64,000 bases of DNA, from assembly GCF_014841565.1 (NCBI RefSeq), contig NZ_JACYUD010000006.1, positions 236,643 through 300,642 on the forward strand, read 5' to 3'. The DNA is from Rhizobium sp. CFBP 8762 (lineage in GTDB: Bacteria > Pseudomonadota > Alphaproteobacteria > Rhizobiales > Rhizobiaceae). The translations under genes and the position numbers were made by a program. Each line of letters opens with the position of its first letter. The stretch's first letter is position 1. Under the pieces are notes generated by a model that saw only the letters and a program-made list of their open reading frames with translations, was not told the DNA's origin and made no database searches. Positions 37,121-45,170 of this stretch are shown here, one piece after another.

Positions 37121-37453
37121 TGTTCACTCCTATCAGAATTGATGAGGGACCATGCGCCGTCAGAGGTGAACCAAGTATGAACCAGCATTCCGAGATGTAG
37201 GGAGGCTCATCGCGCATTCCCGGTAAAAGAGGTATTGCCTCTACATCCTCAGCAATGCACCAACACAAGAGATTTGAGCAGTTGGGCGAACATGTGTTCG
37301 CCAGAGATGCTCGGGTTGGCATGCGAGATTAAATTGATATCAATCGCGCAACACGGTCTTATTCACCGTCTTGCAACAATGACGTCGACGTGTCTTATGC
37401 CCGGAAATCGGTGATTTAAAAGAGTATTTTACAGAGGCTCAGGTCGCTCTGAA
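37121..37453. other. gap of about 330 bp containing a dispersed palindrome
   Basis: Between the secreted-protein start and the tRNA gene. It holds the upstream region of the former and one palindromic repeat (37276-37312). No convincing gene: the one open frame on the minus strand crosses the palindrome. Confidence 0.6.
37276..37312. repeat. dispersed palindromic element, second copy
   Basis: GAGCA (37276-37280), GGCGAACA (37285-37292), TG, TGTTCGCC (37295-37302) and TGCTC (37308-37312) form nested inverted repeats. With the preceding CAAGA-TT block it shares the plan of the element at 2336-2383. Confidence 0.65.
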
Positions 37454-37538
37454 TGGTGCGGTCGAGAAGACTCGAACTTCCACGGGTTGCCCCACAGCGA
37501 CCTCAACGCTGCGCGTCTACCAATTCCGCCACGACCGC
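37454..37538 (-). tRNA. tRNA-Leu (anticodon GAG), CCA encoded
   Basis: On the minus strand the acceptor arms GCGGTCG and CGACCGC pair. The D-arm has GGCGGAATTGGTAGACGC. The anticodon stem CAGCG/CGCTG encloses TTGAGGT with anticodon GAG. A long variable arm (TGGGGCAACCCGTG region), typical of class II tRNAs, is followed by the T-loop GTTCGAGTC. The 3' CCA is encoded at 37456-37454. Confidence 0.95.
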
Positions 37539-37755
37539 ATCGTGGTAGTACCGAACTGCTCCGGTGGGGTGCATCTAGCAAAAGCATGGGGGGTACACAA
37601 GAGCCTGCCGAACGATTTTTCCTTTTATCTTGAACTATTCAGCCAATGGTCAAACACTGCTGATCCTGATCGGCTGTTGGCGTCTGCCTACCCCCTCTGA
37701 TACAGAATGTGGAATGTACCCATGGTCACAAACCAATTTGCCTGAGGGAAAGCCA

Positions 37756-38493
37756 ATGCTTCGCGGACATCTCTGTCGAACCTTCCTTGCCTCCGTGGAT
37801 TCACCGCCGGTGGAATGGCGTATCGAGCCGGGGCTGCTGCCCTACGATGAAGCGGTTCAGTTCATGGCAGCGCGGGTAGACAGCATTGCCCGAGGAGACG
37901 CAGCCGAGTTGATTTGGCTGGTCGAACACCCCGCGCTGTACACAGCCGGAACCAGCGCAACAGAGGGCGATTTGATTTCCCCCTCACGCTTTCCCGTCTT
38001 CAAAACCGGGCGTGGTGGGGAATATACCTATCACGGACCGGGCCAGCGCGTGGTCTATGTGATGCTGGACTTAAAGCGGCGCAAGCAGGATGTACGCGCG
38101 TTCGTCGCGGCTCTTGAGGAGGTCATCATTGCCGCCCTTTCGGAGATGAATCTGCGAGGCGAACGCCGGGAAGATCGTGTGGGCGTGTGGGTCAGCCGCC
38201 CGGACAAGCCACGAACCCCGAGTGGGGACATTGCGGAAGACAAGATTGCGGCCATTGGTATCCGTTTGCGCCGGTGGGTCAGCTTCCACGGGTTTTCGCT
38301 GAATGTCGATCCCGATCTCGACCATTTTTCCGGCATCGTGCCGTGCGGCATCACGGATTTCGGCGTGACCAGTCTGGTTGATCTCGGTCTGCCCGTCATG
38401 ATGTCAGATGTCGACATTCTGATTCGCCAGGCCTTTGAGGTCGTTTTCGGTCCGACAATCACCGCCCCCATGTCGCGATCTAACGAGACCTAG
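37756..38493 (+). CDS. lipB: lipoyl(octanoyl) transferase LipB
   Basis: Transfers octanoate from acyl carrier protein to lipoyl domains, the first step of lipoate synthesis. 245 residues. Conserved blocks: [37 protein letters not shown], the catalytic Lys in [13 protein letters not shown], the substrate site SFHGFSLNV, and the catalytic Cys in GIVPCGI. ATG 37756 has GAGGGAA upstream; the frame is open to 37630 but without similarity. A tRNA gene on the opposite strand precedes it. Confidence 0.92.
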   Translation: MLRGHLCRTFLASVDSPPVEWRIEPGLLPYDEAVQFMAARVDSIARGDAAELIWLVEHPALYTAGTSATEGDLISPSRFPVFKTGRGGEYTYHGPGQRVVYVMLDLKRRKQDVRAFVAALEEVIIAALSEMNLRGERREDRVGVWVSRPDKPRTPSGDIAEDKIAAIGIRLRRWVSFHGFSLNVDPDLDHFSGIVPCGITDFGVTSLVDLGLPVMMSDVDILIRQAFEVVFGPTITAPMSRSNET

Positions 38494-38582
38494 AAAGGCA
38501 ATTGTGGTGAAACAAGACTTTTTGCTTGAGCGCGCTCAACGGCTCTGCAATGGTTCATTCTAATTTAAGACGGAGAGACACT

Positions 38583-39710
38583 ATGGACGTTCGCGCTGCG
38601 GTCGCTGTGCAGGCTGGGAAGCCCCTTGAAATCATGACGGTCCAACTTGAAGGACCACGCGCTGGCGAAGTTCTGATCGAGGTTAAGGCCACAGGCATTT
38701 GTCATACCGATGAGTTTACGCTGTCGGGCGCAGATCCAGAAGGGATTTTTCCGGCCATCTTGGGTCATGAGGGCGCCGGTATCGTCGTTGATGTCGGCCC
38801 GGGCGTAACGTCGCTTAAAAAGGGTGATCACGTCATTCCGCTTTACACGCCGGAGTGCCGCGAATGCTACTCCTGCCTTTCGCAGAAAACCAACCTCTGT
38901 ACCGCTATTCGCGCAACGCAGGGGCAAGGCCTGATGCCCGATGGCACCAGCCGCTTTTCTATCGGCAAGGATAAGATTCACCATTACATGGGTTGCTCCA
39001 CCTTTGCAAATTACACCGTGCTGCCAGAGATTGCGCTTGCCAAGGTCAATCCGGACGCGCCCTTTGACAAGATCTGCTATATCGGCTGTGGCGTGACCAC
39101 TGGCATCGGTGCGGTGATCAATACGGCGAAGGTCGAAATCGGTTCGACCGCCATTGTCTTCGGTCTGGGCGGCATTGGCCTGAATGTCATTCAGGGGTTG
39201 CGTCTTGCCGGTGCCGATATGATCATTGGCGTCGACCTGAACAATGACAAAAAGAAATGGGGTGAGCGGTTCGGAATGACCCATTTCGTCAACCCCAAGG
39301 ACGTAGACGGCGATATCGTGCCCTATCTCGTGAACTTGACGAAGCGTCGCAACGACACGATTGGCGGTGCCGATTACACCTTCGACTGCACAGGCAACAC
39401 CACCGTTATGCGTCAGGCACTGGAATCGTCGCACCGTGGATGGGGCCAGTCGATTATCATCGGCGTGGCGGGCGCAGGTAAGGAGATTTCCACCCGTCCG
39501 TTCCAGCTGGTAACTGGCCGCAACTGGCGCGGCACCGCCTTTGGTGGTGCACGAGGTCGCACGGATGTTCCCAAAATCGTGGATTGGTACATGGAAGGCA
39601 AAATCCAGATCGACCCCATGATTACTCACACCATGCCGCTGGACGACATCAATAACGGCTTCGACCTCATGCACAGGGGTGAGAGCATTCGCTCCGTAGT
39701 CATCTACTGA
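38583..39710 (+). CDS. adhC: S-(hydroxymethyl)glutathione dehydrogenase (class III alcohol dehydrogenase)
   Basis: Zinc- and NAD-dependent enzyme that oxidises the glutathione-formaldehyde adduct. 375 residues. The catalytic zinc site is GICHTDEF and GHEGAGIV; the structural zinc site has four Cys in [17 protein letters not shown]. The NAD fold is [12 protein letters not shown]. Length and the [16 protein letters not shown] region mark class III. GGAGA precedes the ATG. A terminator follows, and fghA, the next step, is 540 bp further on the same strand. Confidence 0.94.
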   Translation: MDVRAAVAVQAGKPLEIMTVQLEGPRAGEVLIEVKATGICHTDEFTLSGADPEGIFPAILGHEGAGIVVDVGPGVTSLKKGDHVIPLYTPECRECYSCLSQKTNLCTAIRATQGQGLMPDGTSRFSIGKDKIHHYMGCSTFANYTVLPEIALAKVNPDAPFDKICYIGCGVTTGIGAVINTAKVEIGSTAIVFGLGGIGLNVIQGLRLAGADMIIGVDLNNDKKKWGERFGMTHFVNPKDVDGDIVPYLVNLTKRRNDTIGGADYTFDCTGNTTVMRQALESSHRGWGQSIIIGVAGAGKEISTRPFQLVTGRNWRGTAFGGARGRTDVPKIVDWYMEGKIQIDPMITHTMPLDDINNGFDLMHRGESIRSVVIY

Positions 39711-39716
39711 TTCAAG

Positions 39717-39750
39717 AAAGCCCATCAAAACATTGGTTAGATGGGCTTTT
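39717..39750 (+). terminator. terminator after adhC
   Basis: AAAGCCCATC (39717-39726) pairs with GATGGGCTTT (39740-39749), followed by T; 13-base loop. Confidence 0.75.
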
Positions 39751-39777
39751 CCGCTGCTCTTAACACATTGATTCAAC

Positions 39778-40254
39778 ATGATTTACGTCGATGCAGATGC
39801 CTGTCCGGTCAAACCGGAAATTCTCAAAGTCGCCGAGCGGCACGGCATGGACGTCACTTTCGTGGCCAACTCTGGCCTGCGGCCCTCGCGCGATCCAAGG
39901 GTTACGAATGTGATCGTTTCGGCGGGCTTCGATGCAGCAGATGACTGGATTGCCGAGCGCTCAACCGAGGGTGATGTGGTCATCACGGCGGATGTGCCGC
40001 TGGCGGGCCGCTGTGTTGCCAGCGGCGCGCTGGTAACCGGCCCGACCGGGCGCGTGTTTGACAAGACCAATATCGGCATGGCGACCGCCATGCGAGACCT
40101 CGGTCAGCATCTTCGGGAAACCGGTGAGAGCAAAGGATACAATGCGGCTTTCTCGCCGCGCGACCGCTCGGCGTTTCTGGAAACACTGGACCGTCTGTGC
40201 CGACGGGCCAAAATTTTGTCCGAGCACAGCACAGCACAACGGAGCAACCCATGA
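39778..40254 (+). CDS. YaiI/YqxD (DUF188) family protein
   Basis: 158 residues with the DUF188 signature YVDADACPVKPEI at the start and DWIAERSTEGDVVITADVPLAGRCV in the middle. The fold is PIN-like with conserved Asp residues, so a nuclease role is possible; the true function is unknown. Its TGA overlaps the fghA ATG (ATGA), so it is translationally coupled to fghA. Confidence 0.88.
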   Translation: MIYVDADACPVKPEILKVAERHGMDVTFVANSGLRPSRDPRVTNVIVSAGFDAADDWIAERSTEGDVVITADVPLAGRCVASGALVTGPTGRVFDKTNIGMATAMRDLGQHLRETGESKGYNAAFSPRDRSAFLETLDRLCRRAKILSEHSTAQRSNP

Positions 40255-41084
40255 AGATCATATCGCAAGCAACCGCATTTGGCGGCATGCAGGGTGTGTT
40301 CACGCACGAATCACAGGCCTGCAAGGGCGAGATGACGTTTGCGGTCTACGTCCCTCCCAAGGCGATTTCCGAGCCCTGCCCGGTTTTATGGTATCTATCC
40401 GGCCTGACCTGCACCCATGCCAATGTGATGGATAAGGGCGAATACCGCCGGATGGCGTCCCAACTTGGTCTTATCATCGTCTGCCCCGACACAAGCCCGC
40501 GCGGGCATGAGGTGCCGGATGAACTCACAAATTGGCAAATGGGCAAGGGTGCAGGCTTTTACCTGAACGCGACTGAGGCCCCCTGGGCCGAACACTACCA
40601 GATGTACGATTACGTAACGGAAGAGCTGCCTGCATTGATCGCAGAACAGTTCCGGACGGACATGAGCCGACAGGGCATATTCGGCCATTCGATGGGCGGC
40701 CACGGTGCCATGACGATAGCGCTGAAGCATCCGAACCGCTTTAAAAGCTGCTCCGCCTTCGCGCCGATCGTGGCCCCCTCTTCCGCCGATTGGTCGAGCG
40801 GCGCGTTTGAGAAATATCTCGGCGCTGACCGGGCAACGTGGCGCGCCTACGATGCCTGTGCTTTGGTCGAAGACGGCCACCGGTTTCCTGCGTTCCTCAT
40901 CGATCAGGGCAAGGCCGATGGCTTTCTGGAGGACGGATTGCGGCCATGGCTGTTTGAGGACGCGGTGAAAGAGACTGATATCGCGCTGACGTTGCGCATG
41001 CACGAGCGTTACGATCACTCCTACTTCTTCATTTCGACCTTTATGGATGACCATTTGAAGTGGCATGCCGAGCGGTTGGCATAA
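40251..41084 (+). CDS. fghA: S-formylglutathione hydrolase
   Basis: Esterase that hydrolyses S-formylglutathione to formate and glutathione, the second step after the class III dehydrogenase. 277 residues. YLSGLTCTHANVM forms the oxyanion region, GHSMGGHGA holds the nucleophile Ser, DQGKADGFL the Asp, and RYDHSYFF the His. GGAGCAACCC lies before the ATG, inside the DUF188 gene end. Confidence 0.94.
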   Translation: MKIISQATAFGGMQGVFTHESQACKGEMTFAVYVPPKAISEPCPVLWYLSGLTCTHANVMDKGEYRRMASQLGLIIVCPDTSPRGHEVPDELTNWQMGKGAGFYLNATEAPWAEHYQMYDYVTEELPALIAEQFRTDMSRQGIFGHSMGGHGAMTIALKHPNRFKSCSAFAPIVAPSSADWSSGAFEKYLGADRATWRAYDACALVEDGHRFPAFLIDQGKADGFLEDGLRPWLFEDAVKETDIALTLRMHERYDHSYFFISTFMDDHLKWHAERLA

Positions 41085-41086
41085 TC

Positions 41087-41761
41087 ATGCTGGTCACCTC
41101 GCTCTCGCTGCACCGGTCTCGGCATATGCCTTTCTATATCGGGGCAGCGCTGGGCGTGGTGACGCTGGTCGTCGTGGCGCTCGCCGGTCTGCCCCGCGCA
41201 TTTGAGCCAGCAGCGATCGTCTTTTTCCTAGCCTACCTGATTCTCACCTTTCTGAAACTGCCGAGACTGACGGCGACGTTCCTGCGCAGACACGCGGCTG
41301 ATACCGATGAACCGGTTGCCATTATCTTTGCGGCAACGCTGATTACCGTCGGTGTTTCCATTGCCTCCCTGTTTTTCGTCCTGAATGGCAATGGCGACAT
41401 TCGCGGGGTCGATCTCGCCATTGCATTGCTGTCCGTCGGCCTCGGCTGGGTTACGGTTCACGTGATGGCCGCTTTGCACTACGCTCATGTTTACTGGCTT
41501 TCGGCCAAGCAAGGAGCAGCCGAGGGTGAACAGGACAGTGAAATCGCTGGCGGTCTGGACTTTCCCGGCGACGACGAGCCCGGCGTCTACGAATTTCTGT
41601 ATTTTGCCTTTGTGATTGGCATGACGGCACAGACATCCGACGTTCAAATCACCAAAACATCCATGCGGCAACTTAATCTGGCGCACGCCATCGTTTCGTT
41701 TTTCTTTAATACGGTGCTTGTTGCCGCCACGGTCAATGTCGCGGTGAGTTTGTCCGGCTGA
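41087..41761 (+). CDS. DUF1345 membrane protein
   Basis: 224 residues with five or so membrane segments. The conserved C-terminal part of the family is visible: FLYFAFVIGMTAQTSDVQITKTSMRQLNLAHAIVSFFFNT. Function unknown. ATG 41087 follows the fghA stop by two bases, so it likely belongs to the same transcript. Confidence 0.85.
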   Translation: MLVTSLSLHRSRHMPFYIGAALGVVTLVVVALAGLPRAFEPAAIVFFLAYLILTFLKLPRLTATFLRRHAADTDEPVAIIFAATLITVGVSIASLFFVLNGNGDIRGVDLAIALLSVGLGWVTVHVMAALHYAHVYWLSAKQGAAEGEQDSEIAGGLDFPGDDEPGVYEFLYFAFVIGMTAQTSDVQITKTSMRQLNLAHAIVSFFFNTVLVAATVNVAVSLSG

Positions 41762-41779
41762 TTATCTCTCCCGGCTATC

Positions 41780-41807
41780 TTGAGGTTGAGCACCTTTGCC
41801 TTATATA
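41780..41807 (+). promoter_or_regulatory. possible promoter of the riboswitch-gdx unit
   Basis: TTGAGG (41780-41785) and TATATA (41802-41807) are 16 bases apart. The start point would fall near 41814, right before the first riboswitch hairpin at 41817. Confidence 0.5.
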
Positions 41808-41816
41808 GTGCGCCTG

Positions 41817-41861
41817 TACGGACGACCGTATCATCCCTTCCCCTTGCGAGGACGACCTCGC
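41817..41861 (+). ncRNA. guanidine-II (mini-ykkC) riboswitch
   Basis: Two small hairpins in tandem, each with the tetraloop ACGA closed by G-C pairs. The first is TACGG-ACGA-CCGTA at 41817-41830. The second is GCGAGG-ACGA-CCTCGC at 41846-41861, after a 15-base linker. The pairing is perfect in both. Two ACGR-loop hairpins in front of a SugE-type SMR gene are the definition of this class, in which guanidinium ions make the loops dock and free the ribosome site. Confidence 0.92.
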
Positions 41862-41870
41862 TGAACTTGA

Positions 41871-41888
41871 ACCATCCATGGGGATGGT
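41871..41888 (+). promoter_or_regulatory. third hairpin between the riboswitch and gdx
   Basis: ACCATCC (41871-41877) and GGATGGT (41882-41888) are perfect complements; the loop ATGG holds an in-frame ATG (41878). It lies ten bases after the riboswitch and ends five bases before the GGAG Shine-Dalgarno of gdx, so it could affect ribosome access. Confidence 0.5.
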
Positions 41889-41901
41889 GCATGGAGATGG
41901 C

Positions 41902-42216
41902 ATGGCTTGGACCTTGCTTTTTGTTGCCGGACTTTTCGAGATTGGCTGGGCCATCGGCCTGAAATATACCGAGGGCTTTACGAAACCCGTGCCGACGACA
42001 CTGACCGTCGGTGCCATGATCGCGAGTGTGGTGCTGCTGGGGCTGGCGGTGAGAACACTGCCCATAGGCTCGGCCTATGCCGTCTGGACGGGAATCGGGA
42101 CCGTTGGCACGGTCATTGTCGGCATTATTCTATTTGCCGAACCGGCTACCGCAGCGCGCCTGGGCTGCATCGCCTTGATCATGGCAGGTATCGCAGGTTT
42201 GAAGCTGACGGCTTAA
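41902..42216 (+). CDS. gdx: guanidinium exporter Gdx (SugE, SMR family)
   Basis: Small multidrug-resistance-fold protein of 104 residues with four membrane segments. It exports guanidinium in exchange for protons. The start AWTLLFVAGLFEIGWAIGLKY has the essential Glu13, and the Gdx-type signatures GFTKPVPT and IGSAYAVWTGIGTVGTV distinguish it from EmrE-type pumps. I chose ATG 41902 with GGAG five bases upstream; in-frame ATGs at 41878 and 41884 lie in the upstream hairpin. Control by the guanidine-II riboswitch just upstream supports the substrate. A terminator follows. Confidence 0.93.
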   Translation: MAWTLLFVAGLFEIGWAIGLKYTEGFTKPVPTTLTVGAMIASVVLLGLAVRTLPIGSAYAVWTGIGTVGTVIVGIILFAEPATAARLGCIALIMAGIAGLKLTA

Positions 42217-42227
42217 CGGACGGCAAA

Positions 42228-42259
42228 AAACCCTTGGATGCGCTCGTATCCAAGGGTTT
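42228..42259. terminator. bidirectional terminator after gdx
   Basis: AAACCCTTGGAT (42228-42239) pairs perfectly with ATCCAAGGGTTT (42248-42259), eight-base loop, A-rich upstream and T-rich downstream. It also faces the end of the ATP12 gene. Confidence 0.85.
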
Positions 42260-42277
42260 CTTCAATCTGCTTTTAGC

Positions 42278-43063
42278 TTAAACACGCAGTGCGGACAGAA
42301 CCTTTGCTGCGGCCTGCATGTCCTTCCAGCGATGGGCTCGCCGCAGTTCCGCTTCTTCGTCAGTGCCCCAAAGCTGGACATTCCAGTCCTCGTCCACATG
42401 CGCAAGCGCCCATGCCTCGTCCGCCTCCAGACGCTGCTCGACAAGCGCAAGTGAAAGAAGCGCAGAGCCGGTCAGAGTCGTCACCGTATGCAGTGCTGCA
42501 AGTGCCAAAGGCTGCTGATGACGCGCCATGGCGTTTCGGAATGCGTTAATCGCCTCCGGCGGCTGCGTCTGGTGCATGACCCCCTGCGCAAGAATGAATC
42601 GCGCACCGTAGGTCTCAGTTACCCACGCCAGAACAGGTCCCCAGCGCTCATCCTGCAGAGACACCAGTTCCTGCGGCTGGTCGGCCCGGTAACAGATCAT
42701 ATCCGTGCCAGCAAACCGAACGATATCATCAATGACAGCCTGAGGGTCTTGTGCGATTCCATCCAATGCGGTGTTGGCAAGCCGCGTGACAGGCATGGAG
42801 GACGGATCGATCACGTCGGTCTGAGCGGCCCATTCTTCGCGCAAAAGGTCCGCTACGCCAGGTGTCGGGACCACCAAAAGGTTTTTCGCAGGCGTCTTGA
42901 CCGAACGACCATCCAGATGAATGGCAAAGCCCCCCTCTGCTTCTTCCACAGTCACCGCAGTATAGAACCGTTTGGGCAGCGGCTTCAACATTTGTATTTG
43001 CGCGCGGCGAACCGGGTCCGGATCGGTCAGCGCTGCAGTAAGGTCGTCTCGAACGTCAGCCAT
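42278..43063 (-). CDS. ATP12 family F1-ATPase assembly chaperone
   Basis: 261 residues. ATP12 proteins bind the F1 alpha subunit during ATP synthase assembly; alphaproteobacteria carry the bacterial form. Family regions: RFYTAVTVEEAEGGFAIHLDGRSVKTPAK at residues 33-61, EEWAAQ and the C-terminal LALVEQRLEADEAWALAHVDEDWNVQLWGTD. The start ATG 43063 overlaps the upstream HAD gene by eight bases; a longer open frame to 43261 lies in that gene. It is the last gene of the minus-strand run. Confidence 0.9.
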   Translation of the reverse strand: MADVRDDLTAALTDPDPVRRAQIQMLKPLPKRFYTAVTVEEAEGGFAIHLDGRSVKTPAKNLLVVPTPGVADLLREEWAAQTDVIDPSSMPVTRLANTALDGIAQDPQAVIDDIVRFAGTDMICYRADQPQELVSLQDERWGPVLAWVTETYGARFILAQGVMHQTQPPEAINAFRNAMARHQQPLALAALHTVTTLTGSALLSLALVEQRLEADEAWALAHVDEDWNVQLWGTDEEAELRRAHRWKDMQAAAKVLSALRV

Positions 43064-43721
43064 GGCTGGTCTCCAACACTTTGATAAGGTCGCTCGGCGT
43101 GCGTGCGATGCTATCGGCACCCGCCGCCACCAGTTCCGGCACGCTGGCATAGCCCCAGGCCACGCCGATGGCCGTTGCACCCGCACTTTTTGCCATCTGC
43201 ATATCGTAAATCGCGTCACCGATAACAATGGTACGGGTGGCGGCGATATTCGCCTCTGCACAACACTCGGTTACCATCGCCGGGTGTGGCTTGGAGGGGC
43301 AATCGTCAGCGGTGCGCGACACGGCAAATATGGGGGTGAAGCCGTGGGTTTGCGAGATGACGTCCAAACCACGGCGTGATTTTCCGGTCACCGCACCCAG
43401 AACCAGATCGTCCCGCGCCGATAAAGTGCTCATGACGTCAGAAATGCCAGCGAACAACGGCTCCTGAAAACCCGCCTCGGCGCGAACATCCGCGTAGATT
43501 GATTTATAGTAGGCGGTCATTGCGATCGCGCGGTCATCCACATGGGCCTGCCTCATCATGCGGGCAATGGCGATATCCAAGGTCAAACCGATGATCGATT
43601 TTGTCTCGCTGATATCCGGGCGCGGCAAATCGTAGGCGACAAAGGTCCGTGCCATAACTTCGTGGATCAAACCGGCGCTATCGACCAGTGTTCCGTCGCA
43701 ATCAAACAGAACCAGCCGCAT
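43056..43721 (-). CDS. HAD-IA family phosphatase (phosphoglycolate phosphatase-like)
   Basis: 221 residues. Motif I FDCDGTLVDSA gives the nucleophile Asp8, motif II is AVTGKSRRG, motif III includes the Lys in PSKPHP, and motif IV is VIGDAIYDMQMAKSAG. The cap domain is of the small helical type. Substrate unknown. It overlaps the pseudouridine synthase gene by one base and ATP12 by eight, so these three are translated together. Confidence 0.88.
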   Translation of the reverse strand: MRLVLFDCDGTLVDSAGLIHEVMARTFVAYDLPRPDISETKSIIGLTLDIAIARMMRQAHVDDRAIAMTAYYKSIYADVRAEAGFQEPLFAGISDVMSTLSARDDLVLGAVTGKSRRGLDVISQTHGFTPIFAVSRTADDCPSKPHPAMVTECCAEANIAATRTIVIGDAIYDMQMAKSAGATAIGVAWGYASVPELVAAGADSIARTPSDLIKVLETSHG

Positions 43722-44722
43722 CAGTCATCGAGCCTTTCACCATTGGCCATATCGAACCCTAGCAGATTCCAGCTCTGCACCATGTGCTGAGGCATCGGCG
43801 CGGTGATTTTCAGGCGTCCGCCATTCGGATGCGGTATGTCGATGTGGCGCGCGTGCAGATGCAGCTTGTTCTGCATTCCACCGGGAAAATCCCAGTTCGT
43901 GTCCGCCTCAAAATATTTCGGATCTCCGAGAATCGGGTGGCCGATGTGAACAGCGTGAACGCGCAGCTGATGGGTGCGCCCCGTATAGGGCTCCATCTCC
44001 AGCCAGGCAAAATTCTGGCCTGCCTGCTCCAGCACACGATAGTAGGACACGGCATGGTCCGCACCATCCTCACCGTGTTGGCAGATGCGCATCCGGTCGC
44101 CATCGGGCGTCTGCTCTTTGACTAGCCATGTTGAAATTCGGTCATCGCGCTTTCGCGGAACACCCTTGACCAGAGCCCAGTATGTTTTTTTGGTATCACG
44201 CTCACGAAATGCGGCAGTTAGTTGCTGCGCCGCACCACGCGTACGGGCAATGACCAGCACGCCGGATGTATCGCGGTCCAGCCGATGCACGAGGCGCGGC
44301 TTTTCGCCCTTCGGGCTTGTCCACGCTTCCAGCATTTTGTCGATATGGCGGTTGATACCTGAGCCACCCTGTACGGCGATCCCGGCAGGCTTGTTCAAAA
44401 CAATCACCTTGGCATCTTCGTGCAACAGCATGCGTGACAGCAATTCACCATCCGGCGAATGTTTCAGATCCCGTCCGGCAATAGGACCGGTTTTTACATT
44501 GGCATCAATTCCCATGGGCGGTATGCGGATCATCTGTCCAGGCTGTATCCGCATATCAGACTTTGCCCGACCGCCATCAACACGCACCTGCCCTGACCGC
44601 AGCAGCTTTTGCAGAGGGCCAAAGCCGAGGCCGGGGAAATGGACCTTGAACCAGCGATCCAGCCGCATTCCCGCCTCTTCGCTTTCCACTTGCCTATGCT
44701 CAATACCCGCCATACCCGTCAA
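43721..44722 (-). CDS. RluA family 23S rRNA pseudouridine synthase (RluC-like)
   Basis: 333 residues. An N-terminal S4-like RNA-binding domain (GMRLDRWFKVHFPGLGFGPLQKLLRSGQVRVDG) is followed by the catalytic domain with PRLVHRLDRDTSGVLVIA, which holds the active-site Asp, and GRTHQLRVHAVHIGHPILGD. The S4 domain and length fit RluC, modifying large-subunit rRNA. The exact target uridines are not predictable here. Confidence 0.9.
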   Translation of the reverse strand: MTGMAGIEHRQVESEEAGMRLDRWFKVHFPGLGFGPLQKLLRSGQVRVDGGRAKSDMRIQPGQMIRIPPMGIDANVKTGPIAGRDLKHSPDGELLSRMLLHEDAKVIVLNKPAGIAVQGGSGINRHIDKMLEAWTSPKGEKPRLVHRLDRDTSGVLVIARTRGAAQQLTAAFRERDTKKTYWALVKGVPRKRDDRISTWLVKEQTPDGDRMRICQHGEDGADHAVSYYRVLEQAGQNFAWLEMEPYTGRTHQLRVHAVHIGHPILGDPKYFEADTNWDFPGGMQNKLHLHARHIDIPHPNGGRLKITAPMPQHMVQSWNLLGFDMANGERLDD

Positions 44723-44778
44723 CCTTCGATCATTGTTCTGAAAGGCGTAATCCTTCAGACCCGCTTTAACAGCTGGCT

Positions 44779-45165
44779 TTAAACGATTGAGCGGGTCAGG
44801 ACCAGCCCGGCAAACACCGCCAACAGGGAAACAACCACGCTGGATGCGATATAAATGAGCGCTGCTGCTGTATTTCCTCGCTCAAGGAGCGTCAAAGCGT
44901 CCAGCGTGAAGGCGGAAAAGGTCGTATAGCCGCCGATAAGGCCCGTGATCAAAAGCAGCCGCAAATCGACCGACCCGCCAAACCGACGGACGATAAATTC
45001 AGCCGTCACTCCAATCAAAAACGATCCGGTAACATTGACGAACAGCGTACCCCACGGAAATACCGGGCCTGCCAAACGCAGCGCCCATACCCCTACCAGA
45101 TAGCGCAGGACCGAACCAACGGCTCCTCCCACGGCCACAAGCACAATATTCAGCGGCATGGTCAT
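44779..45165 (-). CDS. crcB: fluoride channel CrcB (Fluc)
   Basis: 128 residues, four membrane segments. The dual-topology channel exports fluoride. Signatures: GGAVGSVLRY, PWGTLFVNVTGSFLIG and GGYTTFSAFTLDA, the last holding the Phe and Thr residues of the fluoride path. It starts five bases after the benE-type gene stop, so it is co-transcribed; there is no room for a fluoride riboswitch. Confidence 0.92.
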   Translation of the reverse strand: MTMPLNIVLVAVGGAVGSVLRYLVGVWALRLAGPVFPWGTLFVNVTGSFLIGVTAEFIVRRFGGSVDLRLLLITGLIGGYTTFSAFTLDALTLLERGNTAAALIYIASSVVVSLLAVFAGLVLTRSIV

Positions 45166-45170
45166 TTACC

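Noticed and set aside
37113..37322. 69-residue minus-strand frame in the 37.1-37.4 kb gap
   Set aside because: Crosses the dispersed palindrome and has no family similarity.
38565..39779. 404-residue open frame antisense to the class III alcohol dehydrogenase gene
   Set aside because: The sense gene is unmistakable, and the antisense product has no recognisable motif.
45166..45170. Fluoride riboswitch before crcB
   Set aside because: Only five bases separate crcB from the gene upstream.
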